Source: Sinotaia quadrata
Taxonomy: Eukaryota; Mollusca; Gastropoda; Architaenioglossa; Viviparidae
Length of the DNA stretch: 64,000 nt
Direction of reading: 5' to 3'
Assembly (NCBI GenBank): GCA_028829895.1
Contig: CM054183.1
Span: 72,511,071 to 72,575,070, forward strand
Shown here piece after piece: positions 26,301 to 38,300 of the stretch. How positions within the stretch are numbered: position 1 is the stretch's first letter; every line of letters starts with the position of its first letter. Under the pieces are notes generated by a model. That model was given only the letters and a program-made list of their open reading frames with translations, was not told the origin of the DNA and searched no databases. A program made the position numbers and the translations under genes.

Positions 26301-29300
26301 TCTAACCAATAATAATACAGAGTAGTGTAAATACTCGCGCGCGTGCGTGCGTGTGTGTGTGTGCGCATGTGCTGACTAATAAATAATGAAAAATAATGTA
26401 AATAACATATGAATGTGCTTGATTTGATCCAAAAATTTTGCTTGCATTGTTGGATGCACAAATAGACTGTCAAATGCAAGTTGGAACACCCTTTCCTTTT
26501 CTTTAAATCAAAAATTTTCAAAGATGATTTTCTGTCTTCATCTAAATATGTGATTGTATTGGGATTCAACAGAGGCATATGTTCATTTCCATAACTGCTG
26601 AATTGGTTTGTAATGACTTAAGGCATTATGGCAATTGTTTAATGATCTGTTGCATGTATGGTGCACTGATTGAAAATATTTGTAAAGCTACTGTTTGAGA
26701 CATTTAAATGCAAAATAGTAGAACCAAAGCAATAAGGACAAAGCTTTCAGCAGAAAACACATGCACGCATGCATGCTTGCTCGCTCACTCACTCCACACA
26801 TATACAAATAAACAGCTTACACTTGCAAACAGATGTGAAATTTTAATCACAAACCTAATGATGCAAGCTGCTGCAACAGTCCCAGTCGTGACTTGAGGCG
26901 TTGGCGCAATCGTTTAATGGTCTGCTGCATATATGTTGCACTGACTGAAGTCTTCGCTCGCACCAAGTATGTGGCAGCTGAGACATCATCTTCACTGCAA
27001 CAATGATCCAGAAACTGCAAGCCTCCAAGCCACTGAGCCCAGACATAGGGTCGTCCTACTTGAGCAACATACTGGCTGAAGTCACCCATACTGTATAAAC
27101 ACCATGAAAACTACAGAATTTCACTCACAGTTGTTTGAACTTATAGTAATACAATATTGAATTCATAACTGTTCAAAGTGTAATATAATATATTGTTCAT
27201 AGTTTTTTTAAAAAAAAACAGAGATAGTGCATTTACAAACTAAAATAGATTTTTAATGGCATTATGGATAACCACATATATGTATAAAAATAATGCTTTG
27301 TAACTGTCTAAATGCAAATATATATGTTAAATAAGTGTATTGTAAATAGCATAAATATGTATATGTTAAAGTATTTTTTAAATGTATAATCCAGAACTAT
27401 AATTTTATTTTGGTGTTTTAACTTTAAGTCTGTTTTAACTTAATTATGTTAATCATACTTTTCATTCAGTTATTTTTTTGTTCTAAAATAAAGTAAAAAA
27501 TGAAGAAAATATAACAAACCTACCCAAAGCGTCTTAGTTCATATTGGTTTGAAGGATTAGGAGTTGTATCTCCATGATCATCAGGGTATAACTCATCCAA
27601 AATTGACTGTGGCGACAAGAGATCTCTGGTAGACAACACAATGGAAATACAATATATTACTCATATTTATTTATTTTTGAAACAGAGTAAATTTACTCAT
27701 ATTTATGGTGAAAAATCTCACTGTAAATTTACTCTTATTTATGTTGAGAAAAAATAAAGCAAATTTACTCATATTTATGAAAACATACAAAGAAATTTAC
27801 TCATATTTACACTAAAAAAACATACTACATTAGCTCTTTATGCTAAAAAAAACAAAAACAAAACTACTGTACATTTGTTCACATTTATACAGAACCCTCC
27901 CTCCCTCCCCCCAATACATTTATTCATATTTATGCTGAAAAACATTTACTCACATTTATGCTGAAAATTCACAGACATTTACTCATATTTATTCTAAACA
28001 AAAACACCAATTAGATGAAGAAAACAAAAAAAAAAAATGGTGACATTTTATACTCACTCACCCGCCTGTTATACAGCTTGTGATTACATCTGTACCAGGG
28101 ATAACCCTGACACCAACTGTTATTATGTTGAGAGCAAGCAGGAAGTAAAAGGTCAATTGCAGCACACTTCCATCTACAAACAAGACACCTATTGTCAATA
28201 TGTTGAGGGCAAACAGGAAGTAAAAGGTCAGTTATAGCAGACTTCCATCTACAAACAAGACACCTACTGTCAAATATGTTGAAGACAAACAGGAAGTAAA
28301 AAGTCAGTCATAGCAGACTACTATCCACAAATAACAAAGATACCAATTTACCAAATTATTAGCAAGTGGAGTAAACATCAATTGCAACAGTCTGTGCAAA
28401 CAATAGGACCTGACAAAGCATTTTTGTAGAGGTGGTACAAATACATGGAACTATAATTTGTAATAAAGCAATCCTTTCAATTATGCAGAGATCCTCTTGT
28501 GGAGGTGGTACAAATACAAAGAACTGTAACTGTTAATACAACAATCCTTTCAGTTATGCAGGCTGAGAGATCCTCTTGTGGAGGTGGTACAAATACAAAG
28601 AACTATAACTTTTAATACAATCCTTTCAATGATGCAGGTCCAGAGTTGATCATACAAATGTCAAATATAGTTATATATTATTCAAATTATTTGAACATCT
28701 GTGTACAGAAATTGACATTCAATGTATAACTATAGATGGAGAAGATTTTATTCCTATGTATTTCAACCACACAAAGAAAGAACAATAAAAATAGTGATCA
28801 TGAAAATTTTTTGCTTAGTGATAAGCACAGAATTGAGTTAACAAGAAATCAGTGATTCTCTCTCCTTTTAAATATTTTTAAACTTATTAGCCAGAATGAT
28901 CTAATATAATTTATGAATTTATACAGCTCATATAATTTATTAATTTATAATTTATTTATTAATCCTATTAATCTTAATCTTCAAGCTTTTGTTTAATAAA
29001 GCCATATATTTTATTAATTATAGATGCTTTATGACATATTTTCTTATTTAATTTCAGTATTTTAATTACTTTTTACTTTTAAAAGTCACAAATAGATTAG
29101 GTTTTTATATACATCACTGGTGAAACTCTAAGAGTCTACTTTTATTTAATAGGTCACATTTTATATATATATATACTATTAAAAGAAATTAATGTACCTA
29201 TTATTTTAGACAGTCCATTTTGTTGGATCTAAGTAAATGTTAGAGAAAAAGGTAAATCCATGTGAACATAAAATAATCAATATTTATTTTAAAACCATTC

Positions 29301-32300
29301 AATTAAAGATGTCTGCATTTAAACATATTTTCTTTGTTTGCATTAGTTTATGTTGTTAAAATTTTAAAATGAATATTTAGAAAGTGGTTTTTCATACATA
29401 ATTTTTCTAGATTGTCAAACAAATATCAACAAACATGCCAAAATATATCTTTTAATTGAGAAGTTTCCTTTCAATATTAAGATGATGATATGCAATAATA
29501 TGTCATAACATTACTATAAATCAACGTTGAAAAAAAATCAGTCAAAAAGTAAATCATATTAAAATATTTATCCAAATACAAATCTACACAGAAAATACGA
29601 TAAACCTTTACTGAATGACAGGTTTCACAATCTGCAAATGGGTTAAGTAAATAAATATTACAAATGACTATGGAATGTAAAGTGTTGATTACTAATAATA
29701 AATTCCCCCCCCAAAAAAAAAAATAAAAAAATCTGATACTGAGCACAAAGACTCAAATATGTAAGCCTAACAGGGGGCACAATTTAAACAGTCTGCAAAT
29801 ACAGTAAAATCCTGATTTCTTTTCCTTTAATTATATAACATTCCATGGTATGATACAGTGATAAGTGGAAACGAATCAGTACAAATATAGTAAAAGTGCA
29901 TTTACTAAAATGCTATTATACTTAGTGATTCAATCATTTGTACTTTACAAAATTGCATTGTGTGTTTTGGGGGAATAGAAATATACATAATATTTACTAT
30001 AAATACTATTATTCTCCCATCCATTTAATTGTATTTTGTGGTTGTATTGTGATAGTCACTGGATTAGAAATATACATGTACTGTACTGAATTTACAGATG
30101 TACTGTTTTCAAGGCATACTGATGCAATACAGTTAGTAAGTCTTACTGTGATGTAAACAATTAAGACAATACTACTAATAAATCCAATTAAGGCGATGTG
30201 AGGGTCAAAAATCTAGTTTTTTTAATATTACTTCCTAGTTTATTTTATTGCTTTGTATTAAGTACTAGAGGTAAATAGAATGTGAAAATAGAGTGAACTT
30301 GATGGTTGGCTTTGCGGTTGCTATGGAAACCATGTGTAAACATCCGCCATATTGAAATTTTAGGAACAAGTTTTCTCAGTTCCTATTAAATATTTCTTTT
30401 AAATATTTTGCACATAGCTACAGTATTGCTATGTCCACAGAATTACCATTCCTTTAGTCTATATTTTTGATAGAAAATTATTTATTAATTTTTTGGTAAA
30501 AGCGACATATTTTTATTGTAAATTATTTCTTTGAAATGTCATATTTTCAAAAGTATTGTACATATACTAAAATCCAATGGTAATTCTGTGCATTGGAGTG
30601 AGTTGTTTGACTGTGTAAAATTTCAGAGAGATCAGTTGAATAGATTTTAAAATATTCAATTCCCCAGTGTAAAAATATGCAAAAGCGGGAAAACGAAGAA
30701 AAGTGAGAAAACTTATTTCAAAACCTCATTACTTGTGTTCACACACAATTTTAACCCACCATTTTTACCAGGCAACTGTATTAAACACAAGATATTGATA
30801 AAAAGTGTTTTCAGAAAGAAAATTGTGTCACCTTAGAACAATCCAGCACCATAGGCTGGGCCACCCTCCAGCTGATTAAGTTCTTCTTGTCTTTGGGTTC
30901 TTGCAGCCCTGACTTTGTCTCTTCATTTTATGGCCTTGTCTTTAACATACTTTGTGCTGTTGTTAAGTCTTTTCCTCATTCTTACTCACAAATCCTAGCC
31001 ATATGATGTCCTGTTTGAAAACCAAAGAACCTGGCACTGTGGGCAGCAGCAGCTCCAAAGTTAAACTGCCGTTATGACGGCAAACTCCACACACTTTCTT
31101 GAGGCAAATTTGTCATTGGACCAAATCAAGCTATGTAAACTTTCATTTGCATTCTATGTCTTTCCTGAGCAACACCTACTGAGCAAATGTTCCTCTGTGA
31201 GATGGCTAAATCGGTAGAAGGCGCTCAGCTAATTTGTTTTCATTTGGTGGTGTGTGTACGAACCTCTGGTGGGGGCTTGAGAGCTGATGTCGTGCAATTG
31301 CTTGTTGGAAGAAACACCAAGAGTCCACTGTGCTTAGAATGTATATCCCTAACAAATGCTACTGTCTCTCCAAAGACATGATTTCTAAAGTCTTCCACTT
31401 TACTAAACATTTTGTTTGCATGCTGATGAAATGTTTTGTGGTGCATTGCAGGCAAATCTAAATTTTCACAAAAATTTCTCAGAGCACTAGCACCCATGCC
31501 ACAAACTAGTGAAGCATAAAGGGCTTGCCTGTTTTTGTGAAATACTTTTGACTGTGTATCCTTGGAGGCAAGATAATTTTCATAGATTGTTTCTTGGCAT
31601 ACAGTGCACTTGACTTCAGCATAAACAGCAAAACCGTGCATCGGTTTGGAGTCACTAGCGAGAGAGAGATTCATACCATTACACTGAGGGCAACAGAGAT
31701 GCCAACAAGACTCTCCACTTCTCTGAAATCGACAATGCCCCTTTGCATCTTGAATTTCGCCTCTTTCCCATTGTCATTGACTCTGACGTGACTGCAAGAA
31801 CTACCCAAACTTTCGTATGCGTCTTTCTTGAACTGTGATCTTGTTTTCGTGCCAAGTAAACTGTCTGCCGTAGATGGTTTGTAACACGAAGTGTTCGGTT
31901 CAACTTGTGCACACTTAGATGTCACTTGTTGCTGTACTGTGGCTAATTTTGCTTCCTTTCTTGCTCCCCATAGATTCTGCAACTGTTTCTTTCTATTCTG
32001 CTTACTTTTAGGCACTAAATTACGTGTTGACTGCTTTCTACGAGGCATTTTCACTCACAAGTACTTCGCTAAGCGTCACTTTTGCACATGTAAACAGTCG
32101 CCATGACAGTACCACGTGACCTAGTCAAGCGAATCGTATCACAGCCTTCACGTCACACTACCATATATGGAAGGCACTGTGCTTGTGTAGTGTTCAGGCC
32201 GAACGTCTTGTTACCGAAATAAAACGGGAAATCCCGAAGGACAATCTTTTATTAGAGAGGCGAGGAAATGCTGAACACAACGATATGCGACAATAATCAT

Positions 32301-35300
32301 GTCGTCTGCTAGAAATGTGCGTTGTCAAGTGTTGAAAATCATCATTTTAGAAGTCGATTGAAAACTTCTGCATGTGGGTTACTTACTTTAAATAATTTTT
32401 ACAGCATATTAGAGACATTTTTCAACTAAATAACCATTAGAAATGAAAAGAAGATAGTTTTTATTGCCCAAATATGTAAAAATGTCTAAACACACAAAAA
32501 TTACCAAAATCACTATATTACAGACCCGCACATCGCCTTAAGACAGTACTACTAGTAAATCTAATTTCACTGTTATACAAACAACTGTAGCAATACTGTT
32601 ACTCAACCTTTACTGTGGTTTAAACAATCAAAGCATTACAGTTAATAAATCTTAATTTGATGTAAATAAGTTGCTCTATGCATAATGCACTGTGAATACT
32701 ACATTGTCCCCCCACAAACTGCTCTTTCATATATCATGAAGAAAGGAAAATAAAAACTCAATACATAACACTTCATATTAAGTAACTTAAGGCATATTAA
32801 CAGTCAATATTAAGTAACTCAATGCATAACATTTAATATTAAGCTACAAGAAGGTATCAACTTCTCACCTTTGCAAGTTATTTCCAAAACTACTGATAGT
32901 GGATGTTTTCGAATTATTTTTTGCTTTTTGTCAGATAATCTTGCTTCCACTGTTTTACGTCTGCGTTTCTAGATGCAAGCAAAAAGACCACATAAATAAT
33001 TTATAGTAAAGGGTAAGAGACATTATTAATATTAACTCTTAGCATCTCATAATGTTTCTTAAGAAAATATGGAGTCCCATAAACAAAAGGATATTTTAAT
33101 GATGAATGTAATTTTTTGTTCGGAAGTGAAATGGCAACATGGTGCTTCAACTCATATATTTTGTTTTATTTGCCAATTAATTATTTAAAGTCAAAATACT
33201 GGCATATAATCATACATATTTTGTTTTACTTTCATATTCATTATTTAAAGTCAGAATACTAGCATGCAATCACACATTTTACTTGCTTATTCATTATTTA
33301 AAGTCAAAATACTGGCATGCAATCACATATTTTACTTGCCCATTCAGTTTTGAAAGTCAGAATACTGGAAGATGAACACATATATTTTATTATACTTGCT
33401 TATTAATTATTTTCTACAAGGCGATACAAAATTTTGTACAGTTTTGCTTTAAAAATTATTATGTTTATCAATGCATCTTGTAAATATCATCTAGTTTACT
33501 ACTGAAAGCATATATTTTTGGGGGAGAAAATGCTTTATTTAATTATTATAATGAAGTGTTTTATTTTGTATATAAAATTACATATTTGGATCTGTTCTGC
33601 TATGAATGCAGAATGATGAAAGAATGAAAAATGTTGATGCATCAAAATGGTGGTTTCTTGGGTTGTAAATATTATCTGTGATCTTTAAAGCTACTTGTCA
33701 AAGATTTTATCAAAAACTGAATCAAAACAAAATATATCATTAAAAGGCTGATCAAAGTTCATCTAATGAAACTAGATCTATAAGAGGAATGAAATAAAGG
33801 TACATAAATTAATCTCTTCATAATTCAATATTTTCTGGTGAAATGTATTTTGGTGTTGAAAACTGACTTACAGAATTTCTCTTTTCTTGTTCTTCACCTT
33901 CCAGGTCACTGTCACTGTCGTCATCTACAACAGCCAGAGCAATATAAAAATAAAATTATTTTACATCTTTTAACATTTATATTATGTTTTTTTAAAGAGT
34001 AAGTATTGTTTTCTTAAAACCCTTATCAATCTATTTTATATTAAACCCTGCAACCAATTTGTGACAAAAATAAATTTGCCTCTCCTTATTTTTAATTTTA
34101 ATTGTTATATAAGATGCTAAATTGTCAGAGTAACCTGACCTTGGACACTCCTTATGATGTTATTTTTAAAGTGTTTGAACTTTGAAGTAAACAGCCTAAG
34201 GCAAGAATATTTTTGATTCACTGACCTAGTGGAAGCTGAGTGAGCAGTTTCCTATTATCCAATGATTATGATTTATGAGAATGAGACTAGCCAATGGGAT
34301 GAGTTTAAGGAGTTTACTTGCTATACAGAATTTTACACCCTACTCACTTTGAATTCAGGTGACAAAGAGAGAAGTCCACTTGAAGGCAGTCATTAGCTTG
34401 AGTGGTGAGTTTAAGTGACTGATTGAGAGAGAATGGACTTAGAAACATTTCATGCATTTTACTATGTTGTACTATGTAAATTAGCTTTTATTACTACAAA
34501 TGTTTGAACTAACTGCACCTATGTGGTGTATTTATTAATATGTGACATTGTTTGATACACTGTGTTTATTTTACCATGTTTGTGTGCATGGGGATAATGA
34601 ATACCGTTGCAGGAATTGTAAGTTGAGAATGGAGTGTCAGATAGAATGGAGTTATACTGTGACAAACAGGAAACTCGGGTTTGTTCCTTGATTATATGTT
34701 ACAGGGAACAAGTGCCATTTTCTTTCTTCTTTTTTGGACTTGAGTTGAAGAATGTCGGGTTGCAAGTTTCAAGTCTCAAGGTACCCTTTACGCCAGGGAC
34801 GGGCAACATACGGCCCGCGAAGGGATTTTGACCGGCCCGCTGACTGTTTCTGGCTGTACATAGTAATGTGGCCCGCGTCCACATCCCCGGCCCCCCCACC
34901 CCCGCAATCTCCCACTATCTTACTGCGTCGCAGTTAATAGTGACTGTTAGTTATTCTTTGATTGTTTTCGGTTAGATTTAGAATTTACAATAAAATTTTT
35001 ATCACGGATTTTGCCAAGAAACATAAAGTTGACAGCCAGTGTAGCCATTTAACAAAGATTGGATACCTAAATACTTTTTCACAGAAGTCGCAAGAAAGCA
35101 AGCGGTATGTTTGATGTGCAGTGAAAGTGTTGCAATGTTGAAAGAGTACAACATTAGCGCCATGGTAATGTGGCCCCATCCACATCCTGCTGCAATCTCC
35201 CACTACTTTCTTACTGTGTCACAGTGTTACATGCCAGTATTTATTTAAAGACCCTGTTCCAGAATTAAGATTTAGATTAATTAAATTCCAGGATTAGATT

Positions 35301-38300
35301 AATTAAATCTCCTCATTTATTCTGAAACAGACTGGCTGCCCAGATCTATCCTTCAGTCTGACTAAATTTAATCTCGTAGTAAGACACGAAATTTAGAGAC
35401 AGATAAACCGTGTGACAATTACATGGACTGGGACACATTAATCAATTACGACTAATCATACTTGCATACATCACACTCTTAATGCTCGCCCCCACCCAGC
35501 CCTAATTTGGTCTTTCTCGCAAATGATTTAGTCATTTAGTATAATTTGCCCCAACCCTATTTACACACAGTAATAGTGACTGTTAGTTATTCTTTGGTTG
35601 TTTTCGGTTAGATTTAGAATTTTTATCATGGATTTTGCCAAGAAACGTAAAGTTGACAGCGAGTGTCGTGCATTTAACAAAGAATGGATGCCTAAGTACT
35701 TTTTCACAGAAGTCGGCAAGAAAGCAGTATGTTTGCTGTGCAGTGAAAGTGTTGCCGTGTTGAAAGAGTACAACATTAGCCGCCATTATGCGACGAAACA
35801 TGCAGGCTATGGCAGTACTTTATCAGCAGCGGAACGGCAAACAAAAGCAACAGAACTGGACAGAAAACTTGTAAAGCAGCAGAATTTATTCGGAAAAGCC
35901 AAAGTAGCCCAGAAAGCTGCTACTCATGCCAGCTTTGTGGTCGCACAGAACATTGCTAAGCACAGCAAATCGTTCTGTGATGGTGAATTTGTCAAAAAGT
36001 GCATGCTCGATGTAGCTGATCAAGTCTGTCCAGAACAAAGAAAGAAGTTTGAAGAAGTCAGTTTGTCGAGAAGAACTGTGGCTCGCCGCATTGAAGCAAT
36101 TGGTGAAGACCTGACATCACAACTAAAAAGGCGTGTACCTTCATTTCAGCTGTTTTCCCTGGCATTGGATGAAAGCACTGACATCGATGACACTGCACAG
36201 TTGCTCATCTTTGTACGAGGCATTTCAGAAAACTTTGAAATCACAGAAGAATTGCTGTCAATGGAATCAATGAAAGACACTACTACCGGGGAAGATATTT
36301 TCGAATGTGTGGAAAATGCCTTGCACACAATGCAATTACCATGGCAGAAAATGGTAAGTGTTACTACGGATGGTTCTCCATCTTTGACAGGAAAGAAAGT
36401 TGGTCTACTGAAGAGAATGGGTGACCGTGTTGCAGAGGTCGATTACACCAGGGAATTGATATTTCTACATTGCATAATACACCAGGAAGTGCTGTGTAAA
36501 AGTGTGCTTGACATGAAACATGTTGTGGATCCAGTTGTGAAAATTGTTAATTTCATCAGGGGAGAGGTCTAAATCACAGACAGTTTATCACACTTCTGGA
36601 AGATTGCGGTTCCGATCACAGTGATGTTTTGTATCATACCGCTGTACGCTGGTTGAGTTTGGGGAAAGTTCTGAGACGTGTCTGGGACCTGAAAACAGAA
36701 ATCTTACTGTTTTTGGAGATGAAAGGGAAAGATACAGAATATCCTCAACTCAGAAAATCAGAATGGCTCTCAGATCTGGCGTTTGCAGTTGATCTCTTTG
36801 AACATATGAATGAATTGAACACCAGACTTCAAGGGAAGGGCACTTTTGCTCACGAAATGTACTCAACAGTGAAGGCATTCAAGGTGAAGCTAAAACTGTT
36901 TTCTCGCCAGCTCAGTCAGAATTTCACAACACACTTTCCAACATTCGAAACTATGGCACCCCAGATGATGTCAACTGAGAAGTACACCAGTATGATATCT
37001 GCACTAGACAATGAATTTGCTCGTCGTTTTGCGGACTTCCAGAAACTTGCTGCTGAGTTTGATATCTTGTCATCACCGTTTACAACTGACTTTGAAAAGG
37101 CGCCGGATGCTCTACAGCTGGAACTGATTGATCTGCAGTGTGACTCTACCCTGAAAGAGAAATTCCAATCTGAAAGCATTGACAAATTTTATGCGTCACT
37201 GAATGAATCCAAGTTTGCCAACCTGAGAAAGATGGCCATGAAACTACTTGTTCTGTTCGGGTCTACATACATTTGTGAACAAACATTTTTGACCATGAAC
37301 ATTAACAAGACAAATCTGCGTTCCAATCTAACTGATGTTCACGTGCAGTCTTTAATGAGAATTTCTACGTCCGACATGCAGCCAGAGTTCAAACAACTTG
37401 TTGAAAACTTTGATCGACCACAGATGTCTCATTGACTTCAGCAGTTATTGAGGTACATTACGTTAAATTCATTATATACTGTTTTTGGTCTCTATGCTTT
37501 AATGTTTACAAGTTTAAAGTTTACATTAAATACGATTAAGGTACTGATTTAGTAATCCGGCCCGCAAAGGACTTCATTTTCCCATATCCGGCCCGCCGAC
37601 TGAAGAAGTTGCCCACCCCTGCTTTACGCATTTGCCAGTTTTAAGTTGTAAGACGGGAAAGCAAGTGAATGTCTGTTGCAGTGTGTGTAAGCATAAGGGA
37701 GTATGCTACACCCTTACTTGATGTACCAATTAATATTCTCATCACTTGAAATTAGTTATGAAAGATTAATTAATTAATAATAATTATCTTATTAACTAAG
37801 TGGTGTGCCCGTATCACAAAATTAAAATCAATCAATCAAATATAAACCCCATTAAAAAAAATATCTGTACTTATTAAAAAATTGAAAAAACAATATATTC
37901 TATTGAAAGCCTGAAAATGCACAAATCAAGTGATCTTGGAGAAATTCTAATTATCCAGCTCTACCTTGCACACATGACATCAAGTGAGAGGGATAACAAA
38001 GATGAGTGAATCCTTGCTTTTGTAGCAAATCCATGACTGAAAGAAGGCATTGTTCCATTGATAAATAAATAAACAATTTCTATGAAGTCAAGCTCAAAGC
38101 TGCCTTGGGACTGAAAAGTTTCCAAATGTACATCATTTCAAATAAAACAACAACAAAAAACATTATACTTTTTAATAACTGCTGTTTTTGCACAGTAACT
38201 GTAGATCTATACACCATGATAATTTTAAGCTTCATCAAAATGTTCAGTTATGTTTGCCTCAAAAGTTCATCCAGCAACAAGATCTTTAAGTATACTTCAA

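Larger units (their letters stand above)
23112..26854. other. THOC5 intron, 3.7 kb, repeat-rich
   Basis: It holds decayed acceptor copies (about 23176-23200, and more weakly 24465-24600), minisatellites at about 23270-23535, 23800-24075 and 24175-24266, a decayed coding-like stretch (about 25325-25760), a GCGT/GT tract (about 26335-26366) and a decayed exon copy (about 26607-26676). Confidence 0.6.
27091..28061. other. THOC5 introns around exon 10
   Basis: Two short introns flank the exon at 27524-27625. From about 27690 to 27990 the sequence is a degenerate repeat of TTTACTCATATTTATGCTGA units. Confidence 0.6.
30192..32537 (-). mobile_element. TTAA-flanked DNA transposon, Kolobok-like or Mutator-like
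   Basis: The element is 2346 bp. It has terminal inverted repeats GGCGATGTGAGGGTC (30192-30206) and, at the right end, GACCCGCACATCGCC (32523-32537), matching 14 of 15. Both ends are flanked by TTAA (30188-30191 and 32538-32541). TTAA target duplication with a purine-purine terminus is the Kolobok pattern; piggyBac also uses TTAA but starts with C-rich ends. It carries a broken transposase on its minus strand. Both the orientation and insertion lie within a THOC5 intron. Confidence 0.85.
30140..32660. repeat. Short tandem repeat interrupted by a transposon
   Basis: Units resembling AAGACAATACTACTAATAAATC are seen left of the transposon (about 30155-30187) and right of it (about 32541-32660). 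The flanks immediately either side match each other for about 25 bp. Confidence 0.6.
28174..32868. other. THOC5 intron, 4.7 kb, with exon copies and a DNA transposon
   Basis: It contains the decayed exon copies (28174-28333), a minisatellite (about 28425-28640), AT-rich sequence, a T-rich/AT-rich repeat of ACAATACTACTAATAAATC units, and the TTAA-flanked transposon at 30192-32537 inserted into those units. Confidence 0.65.
34794..37621 (+). mobile_element. hAT-family DNA transposon, nearly complete
   Basis: The element is 2828 bp. Its left end is CAGGGACGGGCAACAT and its right end, inverted, is CAGGGGTGGGCAACTT (13 of 16 match). Both subterminal regions carry GGCCCGC(GA/CG) motifs. It is bordered by a perfect 8-bp duplication, CTTTACGC. 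The interior encodes a near-intact transposase on the plus strand, antisense to THOC5. The 5' region has an internal tandem duplication (copy A 34861-35163, copy B from 35164) and a 346-bp insertion in copy B (35225-35570). The fresh target duplication and near-open frame indicate a recent insertion. Confidence 0.96.
34060..37800. repeat. Long interspersed repeat copy 1 (LTR-like), split by hAT
   Basis: Sequence around 34070-34785 and 37630-37800 is homologous to 52740-53520 and 54230-54300. Shared landmarks are TGTTATATAA, TCCTTATGATG, CCAATGG, AATGAATACCGTTGCAGG and TATGCTACA at the right end of the core. A TG...CA framed core (34103-37710 minus the hAT, about 770 bp) suggests an LTR. However, homology extends past both borders and there is no target duplication, so this is not certain. 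Confidence 0.6.

Noticed and set aside
29477..29746. 89-residue minus-strand frame in the large THOC5 intron
   Set aside because: Considered as the missing THOC5 exon, but it does not match; the true exon was found at 28062-28173.
31187..32106. Plus-strand frames opposite the Mutator-like transposase
   Set aside because: Antisense shadows of the real coding strand.
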